This document shows positions 8,243-15,548 of a stretch of DNA of 64,000 bases, one piece after another; the first letter of the stretch is position 1; every line of letters starts with the position of its first letter. This DNA comes from Pseudarthrobacter cellobiosi. GTDB lineage: Bacteria > Actinomycetota > Actinomycetes > Actinomycetales > Micrococcaceae. The translations under genes were made by a program, and so were the position numbers. A model generated the notes under the pieces. The model saw only the letters and a program-made list of their open reading frames with translations, was not told the origin of the DNA and searched no databases. The DNA is taken from positions 248,001 to 312,000 of the forward strand of contig NZ_JAMXBJ010000050.1 in NCBI RefSeq assembly GCF_023913755.1. Direction: 5' to 3'.

Positions 8243-8845
8243 ATGAGCACTTCACCCACCACCTCGCTGTCCGAACTATTGTCCGGCGCCGACGCCGCGG
8301 GACACGACCACGCACTGGCAGAGAAAAACAGCGGTCTGCTGCACATCCACAACCACGCGACGGGCTCCATTGTCTGGTTTCCCACGTGGCAGAAGTTCCG
8401 CGAAACCACCGACTGGCGCGAGGAAGTCGACGCTTTCGCTGAGGACTTCAGATCAGGTTCACTACCCGTGGAAGCCGGGGCGTCCAGGTTCCTGGCCCGT
8501 GACCTCGACGCGCTCCTGACGCGCGCCGCTGCCTCCAGCGACGCAAACATTTTTGTCCAGGCGAACCTCACGAAGCACCTCACCCGGACCTGGGCTGTGG
8601 CCGACGCCGTTGCGGAGGCAACAGGGACGGATCTGCCCACCGGCGGCAGCAAACAGTCCATCTTTGCCGACTATCCCTACGACGTTTACGCCCAGGACGG
8701 CGGTGCCTTCGCCACCGCACTCTGGAACGACGTCATCGATGCCCGCCGCAACCGTGCCCTGGACGACGAAGCGGCGCGCAAAGCCCTGAAGCCGGTCTCC
8801 CGCAAGGCCCTCAAGAACGCGGCCCGGAAGGCCGCCCGCCGCTGA
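8243..8845 (+). CDS. Conserved-looking hypothetical protein with basic tail
   Basis: A 200-aa protein starting MSTSPTTSLSELL at ATG 8243. The open frame continues upstream to 7523, but that part lies antisense to the MBL gene and is rejected. I do not recognise the family. Visible features are a central aromatic segment (LLHIHNHATGSIVWFPTWQKF), a charged helical region (EEVDAFAEDFRSG), and a lysine/arginine-rich C-terminus (KALKPVSRKALKNAARKAARR) that could bind nucleic acid or an acidic partner. There is no signal peptide or membrane segment. It is transcribed alone, convergent with ilvE. Confidence 0.7.
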   Translation: MSTSPTTSLSELLSGADAAGHDHALAEKNSGLLHIHNHATGSIVWFPTWQKFRETTDWREEVDAFAEDFRSGSLPVEAGASRFLARDLDALLTRAAASSDANIFVQANLTKHLTRTWAVADAVAEATGTDLPTGGSKQSIFADYPYDVYAQDGGAFATALWNDVIDARRNRALDDEAARKALKPVSRKALKNAARKAARR

Positions 8846-8883
8846 GGCCGCGACTCACTATTAATGGAAGACCCCGTTAACGG

Positions 8884-8943
8884 ACGACGGCAGTTGCCCG
8901 GCACTGTGTTGAACTTCCCACAGCGCCGGCCAACCGCCGTCGT
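8884..8943. terminator. Long imperfect hairpin between convergent genes
   Basis: Outer arms ACGACGGC/GCCGTCGT are perfect and enclose a second paired section (GTTG-CCCGGC-TGTG with CACA-GCCGG-CCAAC, with bulges) around a 10-nt loop. It lies between the 3' ends of the hypothetical gene and ilvE and could serve both strands. No clear T-run is present. Confidence 0.5.
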
Positions 8944-8965
8944 TATTCCTAAGTGCGTGGCGTGC

Positions 8966-10078
8966 CTAGGCCAGGCGGGTCAGCCAGCCGTGAGTATCCG
9001 GCACGGTTCCGGTCTGGATGCCGAGGAGCTGTTCGCGGATGGCCATGGTGGTCTCCCCCGCCTTCGCGTCCTCGGAACCGATGAATTCGGTGGTGTCCTT
9101 CAGGACACCGATCGGGGTGATCACCGCTGCGGTGCCGCAGGCAAAAACCTCGGTGATCCCGCCGGAGGCCACGCCGTCGCGCCATTCATCAAGGGTGATC
9201 TTGCGCTCGGTGACCTGCCGGCCCATGTCGTTGGCCACCTGGATAACGGACATCCTGGTGATTCCCTCCAGGATGGTTCCGGTGAGTGCAGGAGTCACGA
9301 GGGATCCGTCCTTCATCACAAAGAACACGTTCATGCCGCCGAGCTCTTCGACGGCGTTGTCGTTGAACTGGTCCAGGAACAGCACCTGCTTGCAGCCGTT
9401 GGCTTCGGCTTCCTGCTGGGCGATCAGGGAGGCTGCGTAGTTGCCGCCGCACTTGGCGGCACCGGTGCCGCCGCGGCCTGCGCGGGCGTACTCGCGTGAG
9501 ATCCAGATGGACACGGGCTTGAGTTCGCCGCCGAAGTAGTTGCCAGCGGGCGATGCGATCACCCGGAAGGACACCTCCCGCGCTGCCCGGACACCCAGGA
9601 ACGCCTCGGTGGCGATCATGAACGGGCGCAGGTAAAGGGCCTCGCCGTCACCGGCGGGAACCCATTCCTTGTCCGCCTGCACCAGTTCCCGGATGGCGCC
9701 GAGGAAGTATTCCTCGGGCAGTTCCGGAAGTGCCAGGCGTCGGGCCGACTTGTTCAGGCGGGCCGCGTTGGCCTCCGGACGGAAGGTCCAGATTGAGCCG
9801 TCAGCGTGGCGGTATGCCTTGAGGCCTTCGAAGATCTCCTGGCCGTAGTGCAGCACCGCGGCAGACGGGTCCAGGGAGATGGGTCCGTAGGCCTCAACGC
9901 GGGCGTTGTGCCAGCCACCCTCGCCTTGCTCGTCCACGCTGTAGTCGACGACGGCGGTGTGGTCGGTGAAGTAATTGCCAAATCCCGGGTTGGCCAGGAT
10001 GGCTGCACGCTCTTCAGCTGACTTCGGGGTTGCCGAGAGCTGCTGGTTAAATTCGACGCCATGGGCGGTCTGAGTCAT
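8966..10078 (-). CDS. ilvE: Branched-chain amino acid aminotransferase
   Basis: A 370-aa fold-type IV PLP enzyme that makes the last transamination of Leu, Ile and Val. The start MTQTAHGVEF is chosen because GGAGG sits 5 nt before it; the longer frame to 10138 is not needed. Visible motifs are ALHYGQEIFEGLKAYR-type sequence (here LHYGQEIFEGLKAYRHADG), FMIATEAFLGVR, the PLP-lysine region RGGTGAAKCGGNYAAS, and the C-terminal TEVFACGTAAVITPIG. The gene follows leuB on the minus strand with a 111-nt gap that contains an inverted repeat, so it may have its own promoter. Confidence 0.96.
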   Translation of the reverse strand: MTQTAHGVEFNQQLSATPKSAEERAAILANPGFGNYFTDHTAVVDYSVDEQGEGGWHNARVEAYGPISLDPSAAVLHYGQEIFEGLKAYRHADGSIWTFRPEANAARLNKSARRLALPELPEEYFLGAIRELVQADKEWVPAGDGEALYLRPFMIATEAFLGVRAAREVSFRVIASPAGNYFGGELKPVSIWISREYARAGRGGTGAAKCGGNYAASLIAQQEAEANGCKQVLFLDQFNDNAVEELGGMNVFFVMKDGSLVTPALTGTILEGITRMSVIQVANDMGRQVTERKITLDEWRDGVASGGITEVFACGTAAVITPIGVLKDTTEFIGSEDAKAGETTMAIREQLLGIQTGTVPDTHGWLTRLA

Positions 10079-10110
10079 GGTTCCTCCACGATCGGCTGCC
10101 TTCTGAATGT

Positions 10111-10126
10111 GGTTCAACACTGAACC
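10111..10126. promoter_or_regulatory. Inverted repeat upstream of ilvE
   Basis: GGTTCA-ACAC-TGAACC is a perfect 6-bp dyad 33 nt before the ilvE start codon. Position and symmetry suit an operator or a 5'-UTR hairpin. No known regulator is assigned. Confidence 0.4.
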
Positions 10127-10189
10127 GCAGGGCAGCATTTGGTGATTCGAAACAAGCTTACGCCCGTTGGCAGGACCTCCCGGCCGGGC

Positions 10190-11242
10190 CTAGAGCGCTG
10201 CGGCGATGGCGTCCCCGACGGCGCTGGTGCTGCGGGCGCCGCCGTCGCGGGTTTCGACGTCGGCGATCACCGCAGCTTCGATCCTGCGGGCCGCGGCGGT
10301 GTAGCCGAGGTGGTCCAGCAGGAGCACCGCCGACAGGATGGCCGCGGTGGGATCTGCCTTCTGCTGTCCGGCGATGTCCGGGGCCGAGCCGTGGACCGGT
10401 TCAAACATGGACGGGGCGGTGCGGTCCATGTTGATGTTGCCGGACGCCGCCAGCCCGATGCCGCCGGTGATGGCTGCAGCGAGGTCAGTGAGGATGTCGC
10501 CGAAGAGGTTGTCGGTGACAATGACATCGAAGCGTGAGGGGTCGGTGACCATAAAGATGGTGGCCGCATCAACGTGCAGGTAATCGTGGGTGACCTCGGG
10601 GAATTCCTGGGCCACCGACTCGACGGTGCGCTTCCACAGGTGGCCGGCGTAGACCAGGACGTTGTGCTTGTGCACCAGGGTCACATGCTTGCGTTCCCGG
10701 GCGCTGGCGCGGCGGAAGGCATCGCGGACAACGCGCTCCACGCCATATGCCGTGTTGAGTGAGACCTCGGTGGCCACCTCGTGGGGTGTGCCGGTGCGAA
10801 GCGAGCCGCCGTTGCCCACATATGGACCCTCGGTTCCCTCGCGGACGACGATAAAATCGATGATGCCGGGATTGGCCAGCGGGCTGCCGACTGTTCCGTA
10901 CAGCCGCGACGGCCGCAGGTTGACGTAGTGGTCCAGGCTGAAGCGGAGCTTGAGCAGCATCTCCCGCTCGATGATACCGGACGGAATCCGGGTGTCGCCG
11001 GGGGCGGCGCCGACCGCACCGAAGAGGATCGCGTCCCGCGTGCGCAGGTCGGCGAGGACCTCATCCGGAAGGGTCTCGCCGGTGGCCAGCCAGTGCTCGG
11101 CACCGAGCTGGTAGTGAGTCTGCTCGAGGACAACGCCTTCAGCGGCGACAGCCTTTTCGAGGACTTTCAGTGCCTCGGCAATGACCTCTGGGCCAATGCC
11201 GTCACCGGGAATGACAGCGAGATTGATCGTGGATGCGCTCAT
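10190..11242 (-). CDS. leuB: 3-Isopropylmalate dehydrogenase
   Basis: A 350-aa NAD-dependent beta-decarboxylating dehydrogenase of leucine synthesis. The start MSASTINLAVIPGDGIGPEVI is typical. Substrate residues are seen in LKLRFSLDHYVNLRPSRLY, and the metal/substrate segment in DNLFGDILTDLAAAITGGIGLAASGNIN. The C-terminal HGSAPDIAGQQKADPTAAILSA carries the NAD-binding HGSAPDI motif. Length is typical of the short actinobacterial LeuB. A well-formed promoter lies so close to the ATG that the transcript may be leaderless, and a GTCTCA dyad sits just upstream of that promoter. Confidence 0.96.
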   Translation of the reverse strand: MSASTINLAVIPGDGIGPEVIAEALKVLEKAVAAEGVVLEQTHYQLGAEHWLATGETLPDEVLADLRTRDAILFGAVGAAPGDTRIPSGIIEREMLLKLRFSLDHYVNLRPSRLYGTVGSPLANPGIIDFIVVREGTEGPYVGNGGSLRTGTPHEVATEVSLNTAYGVERVVRDAFRRASARERKHVTLVHKHNVLVYAGHLWKRTVESVAQEFPEVTHDYLHVDAATIFMVTDPSRFDVIVTDNLFGDILTDLAAAITGGIGLAASGNINMDRTAPSMFEPVHGSAPDIAGQQKADPTAAILSAVLLLDHLGYTAAARRIEAAVIADVETRDGGARSTSAVGDAIAAAL

Positions 11243-11250
11243 GCTCCAAG

Positions 11251-11279
11251 AATATTAAGATGATCCGCATGCCGGACAA
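11251..11279 (-). promoter_or_regulatory. leuB promoter (probably leaderless)
   Basis: On the minus strand, TTGTCC (11274-11279) and AATATT (11251-11256) are separated by exactly 17 nt. The leuB ATG begins 9 nt after the -10 box, so transcription would start at or within 1-3 nt of the start codon. A GGAG lies only 1 nt before the ATG, too close to act as a normal ribosome-binding site. Confidence 0.55.
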
Positions 11280-11282
11280 TCG

Positions 11283-11299
11283 GTCTCATTTGCTGAGAC
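11283..11299. promoter_or_regulatory. GTCTCA-N5-TGAGAC operator upstream of leuB
   Basis: Perfect 6-bp arms with spacer TTTGC. It lies directly upstream of the predicted leuB -35 box and overlaps the sortase stop codon. The same arms and spacing recur upstream of ilvD at 26001-26019, so a common BCAA regulator is likely. Confidence 0.6.
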
Positions 11300-11966
11300 G
11301 GAGGACTGGGTCCTCCGGTGAGGCCACCACCACCACGTTGGTGCCCCAGAAATCATCCGTGTAACAGGAAATGAGGACCAGCCTGTTGGGTGCCACTTGC
11401 CAGATGTGGCTGTCTTTGAGCCCGGATTTTTCGTAGGTAGTCACTGAATCCACCAAGTAGGCCACTTCGCCCTTGGCTGTGGCCACGGTCAGCCTGTCAC
11501 CTGCTGCCGCGTGTGTACTCAGCCGGTTGAACGGCGCGTCCCTGTCCACCCAGCTATGGCCGGCAATGTAGGTGGTATTGACCGAGCCCACTCCGGGCAC
11601 ACCGTAGGGCGACAGCCAGTAGCCGTCCATGGTGGGCGGCGGCACGATGGTCTGGGTGGCCTGGTCCTCGCCGGTGGGTTCGAGCGGGTGGACCACTACA
11701 TCGATGTCTGCGGCCTGATACACCAGCCGCTGCGGCGGGGACGCTGCCGGACCCGCCGGGACCGGAGCGCCGGTGTCCGTGGAGGGCGTGGGGGTGGACG
11801 GCGCTGGGGCCTGGGTGGTCGGCTGCACAGCAACCCCGGTCACTGCCGGCGACGCTCCCGGCCCGGCCAGGAATGGCAGAAATGCGAACGCCAGGTAGGC
11901 CAGCACGCCACACAGCGCCACAAAGACAATGCTCTTGGCGGTGAAGAGCCTTCCATCGCTGTCCAT
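11286..11966 (-). CDS. Class F-type sortase
   Basis: A 226-aa membrane-anchored transpeptidase candidate. A membrane helix at about residues 12-34 (SIVFVALCGVLAYLAFAFLPFLAG) precedes a Thr/Pro-rich linker (residues 45-75) and a sortase domain. The catalytic His is H137 in TYIAGHSWVD and the catalytic Cys is C201 in RLVLISCYTDDF. In most sortases an Arg follows the Cys by roughly 8-13 residues; here the corresponding stretch WGTNVVVVA has Asn210 and no Arg between C201 and R223, so the usual triad is not visible. The gene lies 114 nt downstream of a candidate surface-protein substrate on the same strand, suggesting a dedicated enzyme-substrate pair. Family confidence is high; activity is unproven. 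Confidence 0.85.
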   Translation of the reverse strand: MDSDGRLFTAKSIVFVALCGVLAYLAFAFLPFLAGPGASPAVTGVAVQPTTQAPAPSTPTPSTDTGAPVPAGPAASPPQRLVYQAADIDVVVHPLEPTGEDQATQTIVPPPTMDGYWLSPYGVPGVGSVNTTYIAGHSWVDRDAPFNRLSTHAAAGDRLTVATAKGEVAYLVDSVTTYEKSGLKDSHIWQVAPNRLVLISCYTDDFWGTNVVVVASPEDPVLRLSK

Positions 11967-12080
11967 CGTTACCCGCTGTCAGTCGGATTTGCCCGGTTTG
12001 CCGGCAGACGCCGCGCCCTTTGCGGCCACGGCGCCTGCCGGTGATTCAAACAGCGCCCCTGCGGGCGGCAGTAGCCGGCG

Positions 12081-12929
12081 TCATTCCTTCCGGGGCCGGG
12101 ATACGGTACCGCTGGCTGCCAGGGTCCTGCGGGCAGCCACTCCCGCTGCAGCGAGCAACATCACGACGATGCCAGCGGCCCAGGGGGCGATGGAAACGTC
12201 AGTCGAACCTGCCACTGCAGTCTGGACATTGAAGCCAGGGTTGTTGGCGGCTACGGCACCTTGACCCGCTGGCGCACCCACAACAGCACCTCTGGGAGTT
12301 TCGCCCGGCGTACCCACAACCGCCCCCCTGGGAGTCTCGCCCGGCGTACCCACAACCGCCCCCCTGGGAGTCTCTCCCGGCGGCACTACTGTCGGCACCG
12401 ATGTGGGAACGCAGCCGTTGTTGTAGGTTGCCTGCCCCTTAGCCGTCCAGTTCTGGCCTGCAGGCAGCACCTTGCCGGTGTTCGGCGGGATGATGTCTTC
12501 AGTGTGCTGGTGGTTGGCATTGGCGTGGCCGTTGAGTCCCTGCAGAGCGATCGTAATCGGCACGTACGGGTTCTTGTCCGAGCCGGTGGCGTGGCAGATG
12601 GTGATCTTGTGATCGCCGTGGCCGTTGCCGTTCGGCTCGCCTGGTGCGGCGCAGCCTGCATTCCAGATGCCGGCCTTGTCAAGGTTCTGGCCGCCGGGAA
12701 GAACTTTCCCGTCGTTGGCCGGAATGATGTCCTCATCGTGCTGGTGGCCCACGTGGGCGTTGAGCGCGTTGAGGCTGATGGTCACCGGCACGTAGGGATT
12801 GCTTTCCGAGCCGGTGGCGTGGCAAATGGTGATCTTTTTCTCGTCCTCAGAAGGCGACGCGGTGGCCGGCGCAGTGGCACCCAATAGCGCAAGACCCGCG
12901 ACACCAAAAGCGGCAAGGATCCGTTTCAT
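12081..12929 (-). CDS. Secreted repeat protein with C-terminal anchor, candidate sortase substrate
   Basis: A 282-aa protein from the ATG at 12927-12929, chosen because GGAG lies 6 nt before it; an in-frame ATG at 12941 is the alternative. The signal peptide is MKRILAAFGVAGLALLGATAPATA. Two ~65-residue repeats follow (about 32-96 and 108-176). Each starts KITICHATGS, continues NPYVPxTIxL, contains a His cluster, then DIIPxNxGKVLPxGQN, and ends with a second Cys. Next come three copies of a 12-residue GETPRGAVVGTP unit. The C-terminus has a membrane segment (about 246-266) and a basic tail RRTLAASGTVSRPRKE, which is the layout of a cell-wall sorting signal. No LPXTG is present; NPGFNVQTA just before the helix is the best candidate motif. 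The repeat family occurs in other actinobacterial surface proteins, but its ligand is unknown. Confidence 0.75.
   Translation of the reverse strand: MKRILAAFGVAGLALLGATAPATASPSEDEKKITICHATGSESNPYVPVTISLNALNAHVGHQHDEDIIPANDGKVLPGGQNLDKAGIWNAGCAAPGEPNGNGHGDHKITICHATGSDKNPYVPITIALQGLNGHANANHQHTEDIIPPNTGKVLPAGQNWTAKGQATYNNGCVPTSVPTVVPPGETPRGAVVGTPGETPRGAVVGTPGETPRGAVVGAPAGQGAVAANNPGFNVQTAVAGSTDVSIAPWAAGIVVMLLAAAGVAARRTLAASGTVSRPRKE
12275..12382. repeat. 36-bp tandem repeat, three copies, in the surface-protein gene
   Basis: Units at 12275-12310, 12311-12346 and 12347-12382 encode the 12-residue Pro/Gly/Arg linker. Copies two and three differ at a single position and copy one is more diverged, so the array probably changes length by slippage or recombination. 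Confidence 0.9.
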
Positions 12930-12945
12930 TTCCGTCTCCATCCAT

Positions 12946-12969
12946 TGTCTGGTCCAAACTGATCAGACA
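12946..12969. promoter_or_regulatory. Inverted repeat just upstream of the surface-protein gene
   Basis: TGTCTGGTC-CAAACT-GATCAGACA has 8 of 9 arm positions complementary and lies 16 nt before the chosen ATG. It could be an operator at the transcription start or a leader hairpin. Between it and metG (12970-13198) I see only a short GC hairpin at 13116-13133 and no gene. Confidence 0.45.
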
Positions 12970-13198
12970 GGTGGAAGAACGGCGCCATCCCCGACACGGA
13001 GGGCTAAAGGCAAACGGACAGCATCGGGGCGACGGTTCTCCCAGATGCGAATCATCAGTTTGCTAACCAGATAAGGCTAGACAGACGGACACCAGGATGT
13101 CTCCAGTACTCAGTACCCGCCTTACAAGGCGGGCCCTACTGACCGGACCCGGAACAATACTCAGTCCGCGTACCAGCAAGTAGCCAGCAGGGACATAC

Positions 13199-14758
13199 CT
13201 AGGCTTCGGCTGGTTCCTCATACTTGGGGAAGACGGGCGCCGGAGCCGGCAGCGGAGTTCCGGCGACAATAGGTGTGGTGAGCGCGGAGAACTGGCGCGA
13301 TCCGCCGTCGGGCTGTCCCAACGTGTCCAACAGCGCGGCCGTGGCGGTGGGCATCACGGGCTGGGCCAGGATGGCCACGATGCGCAGCACTTCCAGCGTC
13401 ACGTACAGCACGGTGTTCATGCGTTCGACGTCGGTCTTCCGCAGTACCCAGGGAGCCTGCTCGGCAAAGTAGGCGTTGGTGTCCCCCAGGACGCCCCAGA
13501 TGGCCTCGAGTGCGCGGCTGAATTCCTGCTTTTCGAAGGCGGCCCGAGCAGTCTCCAGGAGCCCGTTGGCCTGCGCCAGGATCGCGGTGTCTTCAGCCGT
13601 GAAGGCACCCGGAACCGGGACCCGGGCCTCGCAGTTCTTGGCCACCATGGACAGCGAACGCTGCGCCAGGTTGCCGAAGTTGTTGGCCAGGTCCGAGTTC
13701 ATGCGGCCCACGATGGCCTCATGGTTGTAGCTGCCGTCGGCGCCGAACGGGACCTCTCGGAGGAAGAAGAACCGTACCTGGTCCAGCCCGTACTGCGCCA
13801 CGAAGTCTGCCGGTGCCACCACGTTGCCGAGCGACTTGGACATCTTCACACCGTTGTTGTGCAGGAAGCCGTGGATCATTACGCGCTTGGGCAGCTCAAT
13901 GCCGGCACTCATCAGGAACGCCGGCCAGTAGATGGCGTGGAACCGTGAGATGTCCTTGCCGATCACATGCACATCGGCGGGCCAGAACTTCTTGAAGGAT
14001 TCCGACTCGACGTCCGGGTAGCCGACGCCGGTCAGGTAGTTGGTGAGCGCGTCCACCCAGACGTACATGACGTGCTTGTCGTTGCCGGGGACGGGGACAC
14101 CCCAGTCGAACGTGGTGCGGCTGATCGACAGGTCTTCGAGGCCGCGCTTGACGAAGCTGATGACCTCGTTGAAGCGGGACTGCGGTGCCCCGAACTCCGG
14201 CTGGGCCTCGTACAGCGCCAGCAGGCGGTCCTGGTAGGAGGACAGCCGGAAGAAGTAGCTCTCCTCAGCCGTCCACGTCACCTCGGTGTCTGTCTCCTTG
14301 GAGTACCGCACGCCGTCGTCCTTGACCAGGGTGTCGTCCTCCACATAGAAGGCCTCGTCCCGGACGGAGTACCAGCCCTCGTACTTGGACAGGTAGATAT
14401 CGCCGTTGGCTTCCATCTTCTTCCAGATGGCCTGCGACGCTGCGTAGTGGTCAGCGTCCGTGGTCCGGATGAAGCGGTCGTACGTGATCCCCAGCGCGGC
14501 GTGGGCAGACTTGTAGACTTCCGCGTTGCGGTCCACCAGCTCCTTGGGCGTGACGCCTTCCTTCTCGGCCGCCTGCGCAATCTTCATGCCGTGCTCATCC
14601 GTGCCCGTCAGGAACATCACGTCAAAGCCGTCAAGCCGCTTGAAGCGCGCCATGGCGTCGGTGGCGATGTACTCGTAGGCATGTCCGATGTGCGGAACAC
14701 CGTTCGGGTAGGTGATGGCCGTGGTGATGTAGAACGGGGTTTTGGCTGTTGCGCTCAC
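13199..14758 (-). CDS. metG: Methionyl-tRNA synthetase
   Basis: A 519-aa class I synthetase. The start MSATAKTPFYITTAITYPNG precedes the HIGH motif at residues 23-26. The KMSKS loop occurs in NNGVKMSKSLGNVV near residue 305, and the anticodon-binding helical domain follows. The connective region lacks the four-cysteine zinc knuckle found in the E. coli enzyme, and the protein ends without the C-terminal tRNA-binding domain, as in many actinobacterial MetRS. It lies 34 nt downstream of the ABC ATPase gene and may be read from the same transcript. Confidence 0.96.
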   Translation of the reverse strand: MSATAKTPFYITTAITYPNGVPHIGHAYEYIATDAMARFKRLDGFDVMFLTGTDEHGMKIAQAAEKEGVTPKELVDRNAEVYKSAHAALGITYDRFIRTTDADHYAASQAIWKKMEANGDIYLSKYEGWYSVRDEAFYVEDDTLVKDDGVRYSKETDTEVTWTAEESYFFRLSSYQDRLLALYEAQPEFGAPQSRFNEVISFVKRGLEDLSISRTTFDWGVPVPGNDKHVMYVWVDALTNYLTGVGYPDVESESFKKFWPADVHVIGKDISRFHAIYWPAFLMSAGIELPKRVMIHGFLHNNGVKMSKSLGNVVAPADFVAQYGLDQVRFFFLREVPFGADGSYNHEAIVGRMNSDLANNFGNLAQRSLSMVAKNCEARVPVPGAFTAEDTAILAQANGLLETARAAFEKQEFSRALEAIWGVLGDTNAYFAEQAPWVLRKTDVERMNTVLYVTLEVLRIVAILAQPVMPTATAALLDTLGQPDGGSRQFSALTTPIVAGTPLPAPAPVFPKYEEPAEA

Positions 14759-14792
14759 GTGCGGACGTTACCTTTGGTGCGAAGGGGTAGGG

Positions 14793-15548
14793 CTAGATCA
14801 GTTCAGTCAGCGTATCGCTCAGGCGGACCAGTTCGTGGTCGTGTGAAGCGACCAGTACTGCGATGCCGTCCGAGGTGGTGTCCTTGAGGATGCTGATGAT
14901 GCGGTTGGCGGAGGCCCGGTCCAGGCTGGCCGTGGGCTCATCAACCACCAGGACGCGCGTGCCCAGGATCAGGGCTCGGGCGATCGCCACACGCTGGCGT
15001 TCACCACCGGACAGCTGGGCCGGACGGTGCCGCATCCGGCGGCCCAGGCCCACCAGGTCCAGGAGGTCCTTGGCCATGTCGCGGCGCTGGTCCACCTCGC
15101 CGTCGGGCACGGCCGGCAGGAGCACGTTTTCGAGGGCGCTCATGCCGTCGATCAGGGCGCCGCCCTGGTCAACGTAACCGATCAGGGCCCGACGGCGGTC
15201 GGCGATTTCGTCGTCGCCCATGCTTTCGAGGGAATCCCCTTCCCAGAAGACACGGCCCGACGTCGGCAGGGTCAGTCCCGCGCCCACTGTCAGGATGCTG
15301 GTCTTGCCGGATCCGCTTCGGCCGGCAACACAGTGCATCTCGCCGGCGTGCAGCGTGAGGTCGAAGCCCTCCACAACACTGACTGCTTCGGCACCGCCCT
15401 TGCCGCCTCCGTAGCGGATGGTAATGTCGCTCAGTTCCAGCGGGGTCCCGTGGTCCGCGGCCTTGACGATGGTGTTGGCCCGGGTCTGCAGGGGGGCCTC
15501 AGCCAAGCCGGACCTCCGGCTCCGGTGAACATTCGTCTCGTTTGTCAT
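14793..15548 (-). CDS. ABC transporter ATP-binding protein (LolD/MacB type)
   Basis: A 251-aa ATPase. The start MTNETN is chosen because its ATG overlaps the stop codon of the upstream permease (ATGA); the longer frame to 15614 lies inside that gene. After a 35-residue N-terminal extension come Walker A GRSGSGKT (about 76-83), the signature LSGGERQRVAIARAL, Walker B VLVVDEPTAS, and a switch His in VASHDHELV. This is the ATPase type paired with FtsX-like permeases (MacB/LolD family), which usually drive mechanotransmission or export of lipophilic or peptide substrates across the cytoplasmic membrane. The substrate is not evident. Confidence 0.88.
   Translation of the reverse strand: MTNETNVHRSRRSGLAEAPLQTRANTIVKAADHGTPLELSDITIRYGGGKGGAEAVSVVEGFDLTLHAGEMHCVAGRSGSGKTSILTVGAGLTLPTSGRVFWEGDSLESMGDDEIADRRRALIGYVDQGGALIDGMSALENVLLPAVPDGEVDQRRDMAKDLLDLVGLGRRMRHRPAQLSGGERQRVAIARALILGTRVLVVDEPTASLDRASANRIISILKDTTSDGIAVLVASHDHELVRLSDTLTELI

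Noticed and set aside
12275..12382. Possible CRISPR-like array (36-bp repeats)
   Set aside because: The units are directly tandem with no spacers and encode an in-frame protein linker.
14759..14792. T-box or S-box riboswitch before metG
   Set aside because: The gap to the upstream ABC gene is only 34 nt, too short for either.
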